DNA from: Dermatemys mawii
Lineage: Eukaryota > Chordata > Testudines > Dermatemydidae
DNA: 64,000 nucleotides
Assembly: GCA_007922305.1 (NCBI GenBank)
Contig: ML677335.1
Span: forward strand, 40,584,034-40,648,033
Direction of reading: 5' to 3'
Positions 10,570 to 22,854 of this stretch are shown piece by piece; position 1 is the first letter of the stretch, and the number at the start of each line of letters is the position of its first letter. The position numbers and the translations under genes were made by a program. The notes beneath the pieces are model-generated. The model had not been told where the DNA came from. It worked only from the letters and a program-made list of their open reading frames with translations, and ran no database searches.

Positions 10570-13351
10570 ATTCCGGGAGGGGAGGGGAGGACTTGGCTGG
10601 GAGGTATTTTTGCAAGTTTAATAATGACTAGGGTTATGCCAAGTTCCTTTTCAGCACTTGTGAAACTGAGTTAATTTGAACAAAACTGCAAGAACATACA
10701 AGAGTGTCTTAAAACAGGCATGCTCCTTGAAGAATGGATCTTGTTATGCTTTAAATCATATTTGGGTGAATCCTTCATTTCACCAGAGTGGATGTGTAGT
10801 TTAGCCAGGCTTACCAATATTTTTTTTCCAAAATAAAACAATTTTACTGAGATGAAAATATGGTGCATAGTCTATATACCTAGCAGCCATGAGAGCCATC
10901 ACAAACAATTGTACTTCCCAAACCATGGTATATATTTCTAACTACTATATTAAAGCTGACCTCATAGCAGTAACATTACTCCCCATGGAGAACAGTGGAG
11001 CAAAAGCAGAGGAACACAAACAGAGCATGGAGCATAAACACAGGATGTGAGACTAGTGACATTTTGTTTCTGGATCAAGAGGTTGAAGATCTCTCAGATA
11101 TCCCTAATGTCCTAGGTAAAATATGTTGTAGATCAATTGGCAGTAATATAAGTAATGCACATCTGTATAAAGGATTAAAAGATGATGATGAATGTACACT
11201 GGCAGCCATGGTTACATACTGTTTCTACATTCCAACTATACTACACATTCTCTTGGAGAACATTATTGTAATGTACGGTACCACAATAGAAAACAAAATC
11301 TTGAAATACAATGATGTGGTCAGAATAATCTTGTATTGGTTAATTATTCCATTTGGAACAAGCAGATTTTGTTCAAGGAGTGCGAGCAATTTTTCAGCAC
11401 ATTTCAGTTGCTTCTTTAGGTATAGGGACAATTCACTGCATGTGCAACTCTCCTGAATTCAAAAGCTGTATCGTATCTTTCTTTGCTTTTTAAAGTAATT
11501 TAGGAAACAAACACAAAGTTTGTTAAAAACCCGGAAGAACTGAATTATTTAGTTTAAACACACGTACTTCTAAATTTCTAGATTTGCATTGGGATCTGCT
11601 ACATAATCAACAATCAGACACCCTGCACTTGGCTTTGAAAATTTTGGGGTGGGGGGATCACTTCAAACATTGAGCATTTTCATCCAAAAAGAAAACTAAA
11701 TAATACAGCACTTCTTACAGATACTGTAAATTACCCTGTGGGTAAGGAGGGGAGAAGATTGATGAAAATAAAATTAAAACAGTAAACTCTTAACTACTTT
11801 AAATATAGCCCTGTATTATCCCATTCAGCAGTATTTTGGGTATATAAAAACTCTGGCTTATACTAGAAAGTAAACAGTCTGTTCATAAGGAAATATTTTC
11901 TGTAGAATTTTCTTCACATTTGACCAGTTGGTAAAATGCAATTCCAACATCTAATTAGTGATGTGTGTATTAACCAATTTTGTTTTAAAATTTATAACTG
12001 GGATTGATGGAGTGTATGTAACCATTACATTACAGAGAAGCACATAGAAAACTGCAAATTTCTTTGGCCTCTGTTTCAAATACCACCACCTTATATGATA
12101 AAATATAAACTACTGTTGGCTCATGAGCTGCTACATGAACTCCACATTCATCTTCAAGCCTCTGAATTAACCTTTGAACTCAAATCCATATTCCAGCTAA
12201 AGCAAGACACTGCAAGACGCTGCCATCTTTAAAATTTCTTGAAACAAATTCCCTGCATATTTTTCATTTCTTCAGCACAATACTTACCAGAGCAAGAAAG
12301 CTCAGAGATACTAAGTCATTTGAAAAACTACTTTTTTAAAAGAAGACCCCTCGCCACCTGGAAAGACGACTCCTTTGGAAAGTGATATATACAAAAAAAA
12401 TCATTTGGGGGTAACTAGGAAATTCTTCTAAAATAATTTAGGGCTTGGTCCAAAGCCAACTGTAATCTTTCCTTTGACTTCAATGGGCTCTGGATCATGT
12501 CCTGAGGTACCTATCCTGCAATCAGAGTCACAGAGGTAGGATCATTTATATACAAGGTTTAGGCTTCTATTTATTCTCTCTGAGGTTAAATATTACCTGT
12601 AAACCATTTGAAGTATTACGTATCAAATATTTCATTAATTATATTTCAATTTATCCTATTGATGTTACCAGATTTTTAAATTTAATCAACATGACAGCCA
12701 CAAGGCCACAAGCAAAACATCATTAATTTACCTTTACAACCACATTCTCTTCATACTATGCGTGAGTCATTAACAGAAACACAATTATAAGGATTTGTAA
12801 AAGGTTCATGCCAATGAATGTGACCTACTTAACACTGGTGCTCCTTAATTTTGATATTTTTAAAGTTCTATAATTACCCTATATGACATCCTTACACACC
12901 TGAATATAGAGAATTCACAAATATGGGAACCAGGATAAAAACAGATAAAAGAATATACAAGCAAATCAAGTCAAGGCTGCTCATCCACAACTCTACAACA
13001 CTCGAAATCTTCTTGCATTTATACTTTTGCTGCTTCGTTAATAAAAAATTATGGTAAACTTATATCAATACATACTACAGAATTCTGCAATAAGAGCTGA
13101 AACACAGCAGTGTTTGGGATCAGTATTATAGAATACTGAAGCACTTGACTATATGTGTATGTATAATATGTGTATATTATGAAAACTTTTAGAGTTAAGG
13201 CTGTGTTGAGTTTTGCATCTAAAGCATGGATTCAAACATTTTGTAATGTACGAAGAATACAATGTATACTCCCAATAATTTCAGCACATATTCTTTGACC
13301 ACTGACTAAATTTTATGAGATTTTACAAGTAAATTGGTTAATTGGTTTTAA
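10570..13351. other. Mostly unique DNA; one 153-codon ORF
   Basis: The only long frame is 10995-11456 on the + strand (153 codons). It has a short acidic segment and hydrophobic stretches but no motif that I recognise. Its base composition matches the flanks, so it is probably chance. The remainder is A+T-rich unique DNA, apart from the small MITE at 12440-12505. Confidence 0.45.
12440..12505. mobile_element. Palindromic MITE (GATCCAAAGCCCA family), copy 2
   Basis: GGCTTGGTCCAAAGCCAACT is mirrored by CAATGGGCTCTGGATCATG, with CTTTGACTTCAATGG between. It is the same family as 5548-5613. Confidence 0.5.
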
Positions 13352-13359
13352 GTTAAAAT
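13352..13359. repeat. 8-bp target duplication, left (GTTAAAAT)
   Basis: Perfect match to GTTAAAAT at 14388-14395. Eight bases is the hAT superfamily length. It fixes the ends of the element between them. Confidence 0.9.
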
Positions 13360-13545
13360 TAGGGCTATCCATTAATTACAGTTAACTCAAGCGATTACCT
13401 CAAAAAATTAACTAAGATTAATAAATTAATCACATTGTTAAACAATAGGATACCATTTGAAATTTATTAAATATTTTGGATGTTTTTCTACATTTTCAAA
13501 TATATACATTTCTATTACAACGCAGAATTTTAACACTTTCACACT

Positions 13546-13761
13546 TTGACAAAACGCAAAAAAGGTGCCAATGTGAGATTTCTAAGGACAGATACAACAG
13601 TCGACCCAAGGTTTAAGAATCTGAAGTGTTGTCCAAAATCTGAGAAGGATGAGGTGTGGAGTATGCTTTCAGAAGTCTTAAGAAAGCAACATTCTGACAA
13701 GGAAACTACAGAACCCAAACCACCAAAAAAAGAAAATCAACTTTCTGCTGGTGGCATCTGA
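13546..13761 (+). pseudogene. hAT transposase remnant, central part
   Basis: The frame contains a basic start followed by V-R-F-L, a VDPRFKNLK block and a PKSEKDEVWSMLSEVL block. These suit the region ahead of the dimerisation domain of hAT transposases, where 'DPRFK.L' is typical. The lysine-rich tail includes a run of seven A at about 13723-13730. Just after it the frame ends, while a neighbouring frame continues through an acidic SDSDDENEH stretch, so a slip in the A run probably broke the gene. The ATG is not the original start. Non-functional. Confidence 0.75.
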
Positions 13762-13836
13762 CTCAGATGATGAAAATGAACATGTGTTGGTCAGCTCTAC
13801 TTTGGATCATTATGAGCAAAACCAGTCATCATCAGC

Positions 13837-14097
13837 ATGAACGCATATGTTCTGGAATGGTGGTTGAGGCATAAAAGGACATATGAATCTTTAGTGCATC
13901 TGGCACATAAATATCTTGCGATACCAGTCACAATAGCACCATACAAACACCTGTTCTCACTTTCAGGTGACATTCTAAAGAAGACCTGGGCAGCATTATC
14001 TCCTGCAAATTGTAACCAAACTTGTTTGCCTGACCAATTGGCAGAAGTAGGACTGAGTGGACTTGTAGGCTCTAAATTTTACATTTTTTATTTCTGA
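13837..14097 (+). pseudogene. hAT transposase remnant, C-terminal dimerisation domain
   Basis: The translation runs LEWWLRHKRTYESLVHLAHK, then YLAIPVTIAPYKHLFSLSGD, then an ILKKTWAALSPAN block. This is the hAT C-terminal (hATC) dimerisation motif: EWW, a leucine-rich 'LA.KYLAIP', then 'S.AP.ERLFS..G.I...R..L.P.N'. The expected E-R before LFS is replaced by K-H. The frame does not join cleanly to the upstream fragment, so it cannot make a transposase. Confidence 0.85.
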
Positions 14098-14387
14098 ATG
14101 CAGTTATTTTTTGTACATAATTCTACAAAGTTCAACTTTCATTATAAAGAGATTGCACTACGGTACTTGTGTTGGGTGAATTGAAATATACTATTTCTTT
14201 TGTTTTTACAGTGCAAATATTTGTAATCAAAATATAAAATGAGCACTACACTTTGTATTCTGTGTTGTAACTAAAATCACTATATTTGAAAATATAGAAA
14301 ACATCCAAAAATATTTAAATAAATGGTATTCTATTATTAACAGTGCAATTAATCACGATTAATATTTTTAATCACTTGACAGCCCTA

Positions 14388-14395
14388 GTTAAAAT
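14388..14395. repeat. 8-bp target duplication, right (GTTAAAAT)
   Basis: Identical to 13352-13359. The pair is undiverged although the transposase is decayed. Confidence 0.9.
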
Positions 14396-16200
14396 TAATT
14401 TAAAATGAGCCCTAAGAGAAATTTAGCATGTAATGTCAGTTTCTCTCTCCCAAATTATCTTTATAATGGAATGAAGCAGACGCTTTAAAATTCCTGTATA
14501 GAAAAAACTCACTGAAGTCTTGTGGAATGACTGCATTTCAAGACTTTTTTTTTTAAAAAAAAGATTAATGGTCATTTTATATACAAAAAATTCTTCAGCA
14601 GGGGTGGACAAATGAAATTCTATGCACAGGTTTCCCAATTCAGAAATTATCTTACAATGGATTTACGGGATTACAGGAATATCATAATTATCTCCAAACT
14701 AAATATTATAAATGGAGGAAATTCAGTGGTGAGGGTAATCGTAAAAGAAAACCAAACACAATAAGGAATGGAAATGCAATTAGGAAACCCATAATACCTT
14801 AACTTTGCCCTGCAGTAACACCAAGTAATAAGCATAATAATAATATATAAAACCAAACTATATATAGTGTTACTTTTTTCCTCCCAAGTAACATGTTAGG
14901 TAGAAAGGCAGGTGGAAAATAAATAAAATTTAAAAATCAATTGTGAAGGCACAAGCCTACCAGCACATGGAATGAATTACACAATATTCTGATCAGCTTC
15001 TCCATTATTTAAAATCAGCATTAGACACCTTATCTTCGGTCTTCCTTTCCCACCTCCCTGCAATTCACTCTAGGTGCATGCATATTTTTAATTGATGCTG
15101 GAGATACTATCCAAACTTTTTGGTCAGGTATTGGTTATTTTAAAATAAAAAGACAACTAACTTATTAAGTGACTATTTAGAATCCACTTCTTACTGGAAT
15201 TTCCCCTCTGGACAAAATTCATCCTAACAGAAAAGGCCCACCCAAGACCCCATGTTAAGGACTTCAGTGGTTTAAGGGGTGTAATGGGTCCTGTACAGAA
15301 CCTTTGCAGGAAACTCCATTTCACTCATTTCATAGATTGGATGGTTATTAGTAAAGGGATGAAGGAAAAGGAATTTTGATTGATAACAGAGATGAAGACT
15401 AGACATGAAATTCACTGGACCCATTCAAATTTGCACAGGATACAGGCAAACCCATAGATGAATGAACAGCTCAAGTGGCCATAAACCAGATTACAGCTAA
15501 TTGCAAATATAAAAAAAATAATCTGCTGCATATGCTATACTACCATTTGGAAGTGATACTAAGGGGCAGTCTACAAATGACTGCTTTAAATACATAAACT
15601 TTATCTCTAAGAGCAGAGAATAACATGATAAAGGAAAATAAAAAATATCTGTACTCCTGTCCATTCACGCTATAATATACTTTAATATATACTTCTGGAT
15701 TCCTAATAAATTAATGTAAATTCAAGGTTTCTCAGAAGCTAGAGACTATTAAGCTTTCTGATAATTTCTGACAAAAATCTAAGCAGTGGTGAGCAATAAA
15801 ACCTACAGCTACTAGTAAATACTGCAAACCATAAAAAGGCTGGAACTAAGCATGATGCAGTATCAAAAAAAAATAACTATCAAACAGGAAAGAGACAAAA
15901 TGAATAAACAAGTCTCAACCCATGAAGTCAGGGATTTCACTGATGCAACGAAGGACATTTTGTTGATTTACATTATGACAGGTTGACATTCCTGTAAGCA
16001 CAACTCTCAAAAGCTCATTTCAGCAGCTTTAAGTAGCATGGCATTTTTCCTGATTTATGGCCATTTTATGGTGGTTGGAAATGGACATAGTTGATGTGTC
16101 CGTAGTTCTAAATGAAGTTAACTGATGTCCTTGGATGCAGACCCAGCTACAATGCACTTTAAAAAATGAAAACTATTAAAAGTGGCTGATAATTTAAGTT

Positions 16201-16221
16201 GGGAGGGGAGGGAGAGGAGGG
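16201..16221 (+). other. Potential G-quadruplex tract
   Basis: Four G-runs of three or more (GGG-A-GGGG-A-GGG-AGAGGA-GGG) satisfy the usual G4 pattern with short loops. The run is isolated in A+T-rich DNA. Confidence 0.5.
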
Positions 16222-16599
16222 AAGGAGAGCATTCCGAGTACAGGAAAACATCCTCTATGCAAAGAAGTTTGGGAACTATAGAATATAAAGACCCAATTTT
16301 CAGTGGGGTTGGTCAACCAGAGCTCCTAATAAATTCACTAAAAAACAGGCCCCTCTGAACAATTTCATAAGATATGTAACTTTTTAGATATAATCTTTTA
16401 TTGATCATAATCTCCCCCATTTAATTCTCATTTTCTCCTCCACGATTCCATATATTAGAAAACTCAGAAGGTAATCTCCAGCTACTGAAGTCTCATGATA
16501 CACAAACATTCTCTCAGTACAGGTATTCAAATCCAGAGCACAGCATCTTAAATTTTGATGGATAAATTCCAAGCTTTTGAATAAAAAAGCCCAATAAAG

Positions 16600-16668
16600 G
16601 GTATGATCCAAACTCCATTGAAATCACCAGAAAGAGTCCTATTGAGTTCAATAGATGTAGATAGGCCT
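16600..16668. mobile_element. Palindromic MITE (GATCCAAAGCCCA family), copy 3
   Basis: GGTATGATCCAAACTCCATT, then AGTCCTATTGAGTTCAATAG, in the same order as the other two copies. The right arm is eroded. Confidence 0.4.
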
Positions 16669-17514
16669 AAATATAGCAAAAATGTCTACCTTTGGTAGGT
16701 TAGTTTCATTTACATCCTTGTATTTGACTAGAGACTACCAAATGAATTAGCTAAAAGCTTATTCTGGACCTAAAAGATGGTAGTCCAGTCTAGAATGTTA
16801 GCCTGGTATCATTGTATGAACCCATTTCAACCAGAATGATTGAAAGATTACAAGAGTTCCAACTAAAATCCTAAATCTGGCTCAATTACATAAACTGGTA
16901 ATGGTTTCATCTGTTACCTGTGAAATTGTTAAATATTTTTCTGACTGAAAAAATTACTGATATAAATACATATATGAGGGAAGCAAAGGATGACACAAAA
17001 AATCCATGATCACCACATGAAAGCTGTGAACATTAAAAAGCATGCAAGTGTTTGAAGTGATTTAAGGGATAACTGTCACTGGAATTAATATGGTTTGAAT
17101 GTTTAAAAATTGCAACAGATTCCTTCACTTTTTGAAGGGTGTCTGATTCCTGCTGTGAAAGCTTAATGTCTGTGTATTTGATGGAAGGTTGAAGATATTT
17201 CAGTACATTGTTAACCAATGCTTATTTAACATACTGGAATGATCAACAAAGGCTGACAGAGATACAAGTATGAGGTTAAGTCAGGAGACGGGTATTCTCT
17301 CTTCTGTTGGTCTCCTCTGCAGTTTCCAAGTAGCTGGTCAGCAGAACTCCTCAAAAAAGTATGAAGGGTAATAAAATGAGAACTTTAATAAAATGACATA
17401 CAGCAAATGGGAATTAAATAAAATATAATGCAAGAAGAAAACTGAAAAGAAATCCTATCCAACAAAGGGGATAAGGCACAACTGGGGCTCTCAGCTCTAA
17501 AGATATATGTAGAC

Positions 17515-17672
17515 AGCACTTTAAATCACATAATGATCTCATTGCACTATTAGTATAATAATTAAAGATGGGGAAAATAAGGTTCATAAGCCAATACAGT
17601 AAGAATCAATGGCAGATGCAAGAATGGAACCTACGACTGCTCTGGTCTAACCATTACACAACACACCCTCTG
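17515..17672 (+). repeat. MIR-type SINE remnant
   Basis: AAAGATGGGGAAAATAAGGT, TCAATGGCAGATGCAAGAAT, GGAACCTACGACTGCTCTGG and TAACCATTACACAACACACC follow the 3' half of a MIR-like SINE. The 5' part is weak. Confidence 0.5.
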
Positions 17673-18629
17673 TTGTCAAGCCAAATGTTTTCCCACTGAA
17701 ATCTGGAAAAAGTACTAATGAGCTTCTAGCCAATTTCATTCGAAGATACCAGTTGAGGCTGGCTACCAGAGCTGAGTTCCCATGCTGGTCTTTAAAATGA
17801 CCATCAAGTAACAGACTCACCAGAGCACGACCAAAACTAGACACCACAGGAAGCCAACCATTCCAGCATGTTTCTATTAGATGTAAGCTGACTGTACACA
17901 GTGGTACCAAAGGAAATAGAAAACTGACTGATTTTATGAACTTTTTTCCGGTTTCTGCTTGAATCTTTCTGTCCAACTTGGATACTGTTGGTGTAGTGTC
18001 CAAGTGAAAGAGATGGTGGGGTTGACCCTCTCTTCTAGCATTGATCAAATTTGTTATTTTTAATAAAATGACTCCTACATACATGTCAAGGAGATATACA
18101 TCTGCAAATCCTCAAGAGTGAGCGAGTGTGTATGAGAGAGAGATGGGAGGGGGGCAGTACCCCTCAATACTGCATTGTTCCAAAAGTGTAGTTTTCTCCT
18201 TGATGTGGAGCATAGAAAGAGTAAGGTTTTCTTCCACAAAGAAATGAATGGAAACTAATGTCTTCTGCCTATTAACTTACAGATTCAAATAAGCAATCTG
18301 ATGCCATCCTTTCAAGGATAGCTCATTCACAAGTTTAAAAAATGCTACACTGCTAAAAAAAATTTATCAGCTTTACCCTAGTTGATTGTGTTATGCTATT
18401 TTAGGTACTGAGCCAGAAACTCAACATTCTTAACCACCTGAAACAAACACAAACACTTTAAAGATGTTTATTCTTTTTGAGTGAAATTTAATATTTCAGC
18501 ACAAAAATCTTTATAAACGCCAATGACTCTTCCAGACACTCAAAGCAATAAGAATGTCCTGCCCCTCAACTTCTCTCTGTCTTTCCTTCCCTTTAAAAAC
18601 CATATTTTTTTATATTATATTATATAATA
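17673..18629. other. Unique DNA; one motif-free minus-strand ORF
   Basis: A 145-codon minus-strand frame (17647-18084) has no recognisable domain and its end overlaps the adjacent SINE. It is judged fortuitous. Confidence 0.45.
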
Positions 18630-18668
18630 TAGAGAGAGAGAGAGAGCGAGAGAGAGAGAGAGAGAGAG

Positions 18669-18707
<39 letters not shown>
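18630..18707. repeat. (GA)n/(CA)n compound microsatellite
   Basis: GA repeats, one GAGC interruption, more GA, a (CA)n block at about 18670-18682, then GA again. TATATTATATTATATAATAT lies immediately to the left. Confidence 0.95.
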
Positions 18708-18709
18708 AC

Positions 18710-19900
18710 TGAGGACTTCCTATATCAAAAATTACTTCATTGGAAAGCTATCAAGTCATCATCAGCTGTGGTTAAAACCAGAATGAAGACTTCAGTTAGA
18801 ATAAAAATTACTATAAAATGAAGTTTATGGGGCAAACTTTAGAATCCAGCCTTGGCAGGAATGGAATACAGTTTTCATTTGCAATCTGAGATTAATGGCT
18901 AAAAAATAAAGCCACAAAGAGAGGAGCCTGTAGGGCTTCCAACTTCTAGAAATCGTTTTTGGTAAATCTTGTAGTTATTTTTCTGTTTGAAATCTTACAA
19001 TACGGTAACAGAACTCAAAAGACCAACTGGACCAATATATTAATTCATAATATAGAGAATACAAAACTGGAACTTCTAAACTTATTTTCTCATACCTGAG
19101 CTTGTATTCAGAACTAGAAGAGAGTGTGTTTTTTCTGGGTCAGATGCAGACAAAATACCCCAAGAAAAATTCATTTTATGAGATTCTGGCCCAAAATGGT
19201 AAAAAGATTTTCACTGTAACCACAGATTTCATATCCAGATCTCAAAACCAAGTCTAAATGTAACCTGGTTGCTACTATCTTAGCACATCTCACTCTTTGG
19301 CTTTATATTTCCATAAATATATATATACACAATACATACAAACACACACTTTTATATAAGAGATATTTATAGCCAGACAAGGCAAAAACAGATAGGTGCA
19401 ACAGTACCCTAGGCTCATTACAGTTTTATGAAATGGCCTCCCCCATGAAAGAAAAGATTAATGACTTGAAGCAGACAGAGGATTTAGCAAGGAGAAAATT
19501 CCTGGAGCTAAAATGGGATGGTAGGACTATGCTCCCTTTCTTCTTATCCTATTTAACCATTCTAGCTTTGCATAAAAAATCAACTGCTTGTTTTCTTTTA
19601 ACTAGACACTCCAGACATTAGACCTCCAGGCTGAGAGCATATTCGGAATCCCAGCAATATAGACTGCAGAAAAGAATGTGTGCTTGATATATAGGAAAGA
19701 AAAAGTGAGACTGTGAATATGAATGTCACGTAACTTCAGAACTCACCTAGCTGAGCTATTAATATAATTTATTTATAGGATAACACCACATGTAAGAGCC
19801 TTGACTGTGCCTGGGGTCCTATTTTAGGACATACTGTAAAAGACCACAGTCCTTGATCTGAACTCTAGTCTAAACAAACAAGAAAGAAAGGGAGGGATAA
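18710..19900. other. Unique DNA, no gene seen
   Basis: A+T-rich with short ORFs (62 codons at most) and a small TATATA/ACACAC patch at 19315-19350. No recognised repeat. Confidence 0.5.
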
Positions 19901-19904
19901 GGAA

Positions 19905-20045
19905 AGATCATTATTCCCATAACTGAGGCACAGAGAGATTATTTGAATGGTCCAATACCAAACGGGAAGTTTGTTGCAGAACTAGAAGCTGACCTTAGAT
20001 CTCCTGGAGACCCAGCCTGGTGCTTTAACCACAAGACCATCCTTT
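19905..20045 (+). repeat. MIR-type SINE
   Basis: CATAACTGAGGCACAGAGAG is the conserved MIR block. CCTAGATCT-like text, GGTGCTTTAACCACAAGACC and ATCC close it. The middle has drifted. Confidence 0.65.
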
Positions 20046-20129
20046 GTGCTTGTGTCATTTGGCCAAAATGATTAAGTCAGTCGTACAACAAGGCTGATCT
20101 AGTGCCCAAAGTTTACTGCACTGTACATC

Positions 20130-20400
20130 CCAGCCCATTATATATTTTATTCAGTTCAACTCAATACAGTTTAACTCTGATCTTTTTTGTTATAGTTGTT
20201 TCAATGTACTTCCATCTGGTATATATTTTATTCTATTCAATACATGATATTCTGTTATGTTGTATTCACTTTGGTATACTTTCTAATCAATTCTGTTATA
20301 TGCTCCAATTCAGTACAATATATCTATTCTGCTATGTTTTATTTATTTCAGTATGATTTATATCTATTTTGCTATATGTTACATTAAGCTCTCTGCATGT
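20130..20400. repeat. Degenerate A+T-rich tandem array
   Basis: Variants of TATTCTGTTATGTTGTATTC recur: TTTATTCAGTTCAA, TTTATTCTATTCAATACA, ATTCTGTTATGTTGTATT, ATTCTGTTATATGCTCC, TATTCTGCTATGTTTTATT and TATTTTGCTATATGTTACA. The spacing is irregular at about 25-55 bp. It looks like an old minisatellite. Two overlapping ORFs (84 and 63 codons) rich in Y, F and I are by-products. Confidence 0.55.
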
Positions 20401-22445
20401 TGTAACCATTTCTTCATCCATAACATCCATTTTGTCATGTGTTCTGGTACATTCCCTGTTTTGATGTGTTTTTACATCCTGCTTTGGTTATAGTTATTTT
20501 TCTTTACATTTTTGTGGTTTTAATGCCATTTGTTTTTTCATCTGTCTAGGTACTAATTTTCAATCAATTACTCCATATCTGGGGAATGATAAAGTAAAAC
20601 AGAGTATTTGTTCTTGTTAATAATGTGTGTATAATTTACTCTTTATTGTTATAAAAAGTGATTTCTGGAAGACAGCAGGGTGGGCTCTGTTGAATTCATT
20701 TGAACTTAAATTGTTAGAATTTCCAAATCTTATCATTTCAATACAAGTTAAAACTATTAAGCCTCTGTTTAAAATACAATACGCTATAATATATTTTCAA
20801 CTTGGTTTCATGCTTTTACTTCATAATTTAAAGAACAGGAACATGAATTTTATTTCACAAGAGAAATCAGAAACACCACTCAAATACCACAAGTTCAAAA
20901 TCATGACCAAGGGCCCTAAAACAAATAAATGATGATGACATGATTTTAAAACCAAATATTTTTAATAATCTGAAATTGCATGTTCTTTTTCTTTGTCTTC
21001 TGGTTCTGAACCTTTGAGGTGCATTCAGGCACATTTGAAAACTTTTCCATGCAACAATGAGACTTGCTGTAAAATCATGCACTTTGGCAATACAGGAGGA
21101 CACTGAGGGCTCATGTATACAATGCATTAGTTCACACCAAATGGGCGGAAATCTGAGTTCATACTAGCATGCTGCACAGTAACTGGTTTATGTTGATCAT
21201 GCAAATGGTTCCATTTGACATCAGGGATCTCTTCAGGGTAAAGTGGGGAGATATCTTCCTTCCAACCCTAAAGAGCATCAGAAGTCACCCACTGGTCCTA
21301 TTTGCCGCTCCATTCATAGAAGCAAAAGTGGGGAGAAAAGACTAGGAGGTTCTTTTTCAGACTGTAAACTCTCTAAAACAGAGATTCTCTCTCCCTGCAA
21401 GTTTGAACAACATGAAGCACTAATTGAAGCAAACAAAGTCCCTGTTGCTACACCTCTACCATGGCCTACCTCTAAAGACTCCTGTTCATTCGCATAATGG
21501 GAACTGGTTATTTCTCCCCAGGAGCCTGTGGCCCCATTGGAGGTGGGAGCAGGATTTGCCTTTTTTTATTACAGTGTTAATTTAGTGACTTTGGTACAGA
21601 CTGTCCCCTTAATCCAGCAAAAAACCCATATAGGGTGACACCTATGTGACAAGTTTCTGCAATAATTTCCCATCAGATTTTTAATGGATTGTTTCAGAAG
21701 CAATATGCAGTGGGTTTTCCTCTCAGAACCCACACTATGTTTGATGGACCAGAAGCCAGTGCTCCATAATGCCACAAGAGCCCCCAGTTTACAGGTGTTC
21801 ATATACAATGAAGTCCTTTTCCCTTGGAGTCTCCTACCTCCGATTTCCCTTGTAGGGGGAAGAGGGTTCCTATCTGTGCAGGCACAGAAGCAGATTCCTC
21901 TTCACAGATGCTAGCTAGGGTGCTAGAGAATTTTCATCCCATCTGAACAATGATTGGAAGAGGGTGATCTGGGCCTATGTCCTTCAGTCACATGGCATTC
22001 TATCATCCCTCTCCTCTCTCAGAAACTTAACCAAAGTAGCATTTAGGTGTCAAAAGAGAAATAAAGGCCAGTCCTTACATTACACGAATATAGTTTTAAT
22101 TTTCCATCTTTCTTTGTACTTTGAAGTGTACGAAAGTTTACATAGCAATGTCAGCTTAACAAAAACAGACAAAATTCCTGTAGCTAGATATTTACAGGTT
22201 TGTAGGATCTCAGCTGAGCTATGTGCCATTGCTTCTACAAGAGTACACTAGATTTCCAGCTGAATTATTTTGCAGAGTTCACTATGGCTGAGCTTCTCCT
22301 CTATGGAGAGACCCTGCACAAGACCAAGGCACCACTTAATTATCAACTGAGCTCTATTTTGTAGGTTTAAATCATGCATAGGTTTTGTGCTGGGATTCTG
22401 TACAGTGGAAACTTTCACATTTTGTGAATTATAGCTATTAATACA
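20401..22445. other. Unique DNA, no gene seen
   Basis: Chance ORFs reach 101 codons without motifs. 21240-21560 is somewhat less A+T-rich but matches no repeat or exon that I recognise. Confidence 0.45.
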
Positions 22446-22449
22446 ATTA

Positions 22450-22640
22450 ATAAGTATTACTCTATATTGTGCCTTTTATCTGATGATCTCTGGGCATTTA
22501 ATAAAGGTGGATAAAGTGAGTAACATCATCATTTTGCAAATGCGGAAACAGTAGTTAGAGATCACAGAGGAGATCAGTTGCAGAGTTAGAGAGCCACATC
22601 TCAACTTTCCAGTTCCTTATTCTCATCACTTAATAATTCT
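22450..22640 (+). repeat. MIR-type SINE remnant
   Basis: TATTGTGCCTTTTATCTGA, GGGCATTTAATAAAGGTGG, CATCATTTTGCAAATGCGGA, AACAGTAGTTAGAGATCACA and GATCAGTTGCAGAGTTAGAG follow MIR order (stem, CORE, 'AAACTGAGGC..GTCACA', 'GTGGCAGAGC'). Confidence 0.55.
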
Positions 22641-22767
22641 GCTGTCTCCCATACTTCTCAGACACAGAGATGTCATATTTACCTGCTTTTTAATACTTGT
22701 GATTTATATAGAAGATTTAGGAAGGTTTGACAAAATGTAGATGATACAACCTGATCCTCAAATTTAT

Positions 22768-22850
22768 TGGCCAGACTCTGAACTCAGTTACACTAGTGTA
22801 CATACAGAGTAGTTCCACTAAAGTCCATAGTGTTATTCCAGTTTTAAATC
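22768..22850. mobile_element. Palindromic MITE (CTCAGTTACAC family)
   Basis: GGCCAGACTCTGAACTCAGT and TTACACTAGTGTACATACAG are followed by AGTAGTTCCACTAAAGTCC and GTGTTATTCCAG. This is the left arm and centre of a foldback family whose right arm is eroded here. Confidence 0.45.
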
Positions 22851-22854
22851 GAAT

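Larger units (their letters stand above)
13360..14387 (+). mobile_element. Degraded hAT DNA transposon, complete ends
   Basis: Ends TAGGGCTATC and GACAGCCCTA form the terminal inverted repeat. Behind them long imperfect subterminal inverted repeats run inward: GGATACCATTTGAAATT and TTGGATGTTTTTCTACATTT on the left are mirrored by AAAACATCCAAAAATATTT and AAATGGTATTCTATTATT on the right. A perfect 8-bp duplication, GTTAAAAT, flanks the element. The interior holds two remnants of a hAT transposase. At 1028 bp it lacks most of a transposase gene, so it is an internally deleted, non-autonomous copy. I recall this family as abundant in turtles. Confidence 0.92.
14396..17510. other. Unique DNA, no gene seen
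   Basis: A+T-rich sequence with chance ORFs of at most 71 codons. It contains a G-rich run at 16201-16221 and a small palindromic MITE at 16600-16668. No exon or large repeat was recognised. Confidence 0.5.

Noticed and set aside
17647..18084. 145-codon minus-strand ORF
   Set aside because: No family resemblance, and its end overlaps a MIR-type SINE.
18630..18707. Short regular repeat as CRISPR-like array
   Set aside because: It is a simple dinucleotide microsatellite in vertebrate DNA; no spacers.
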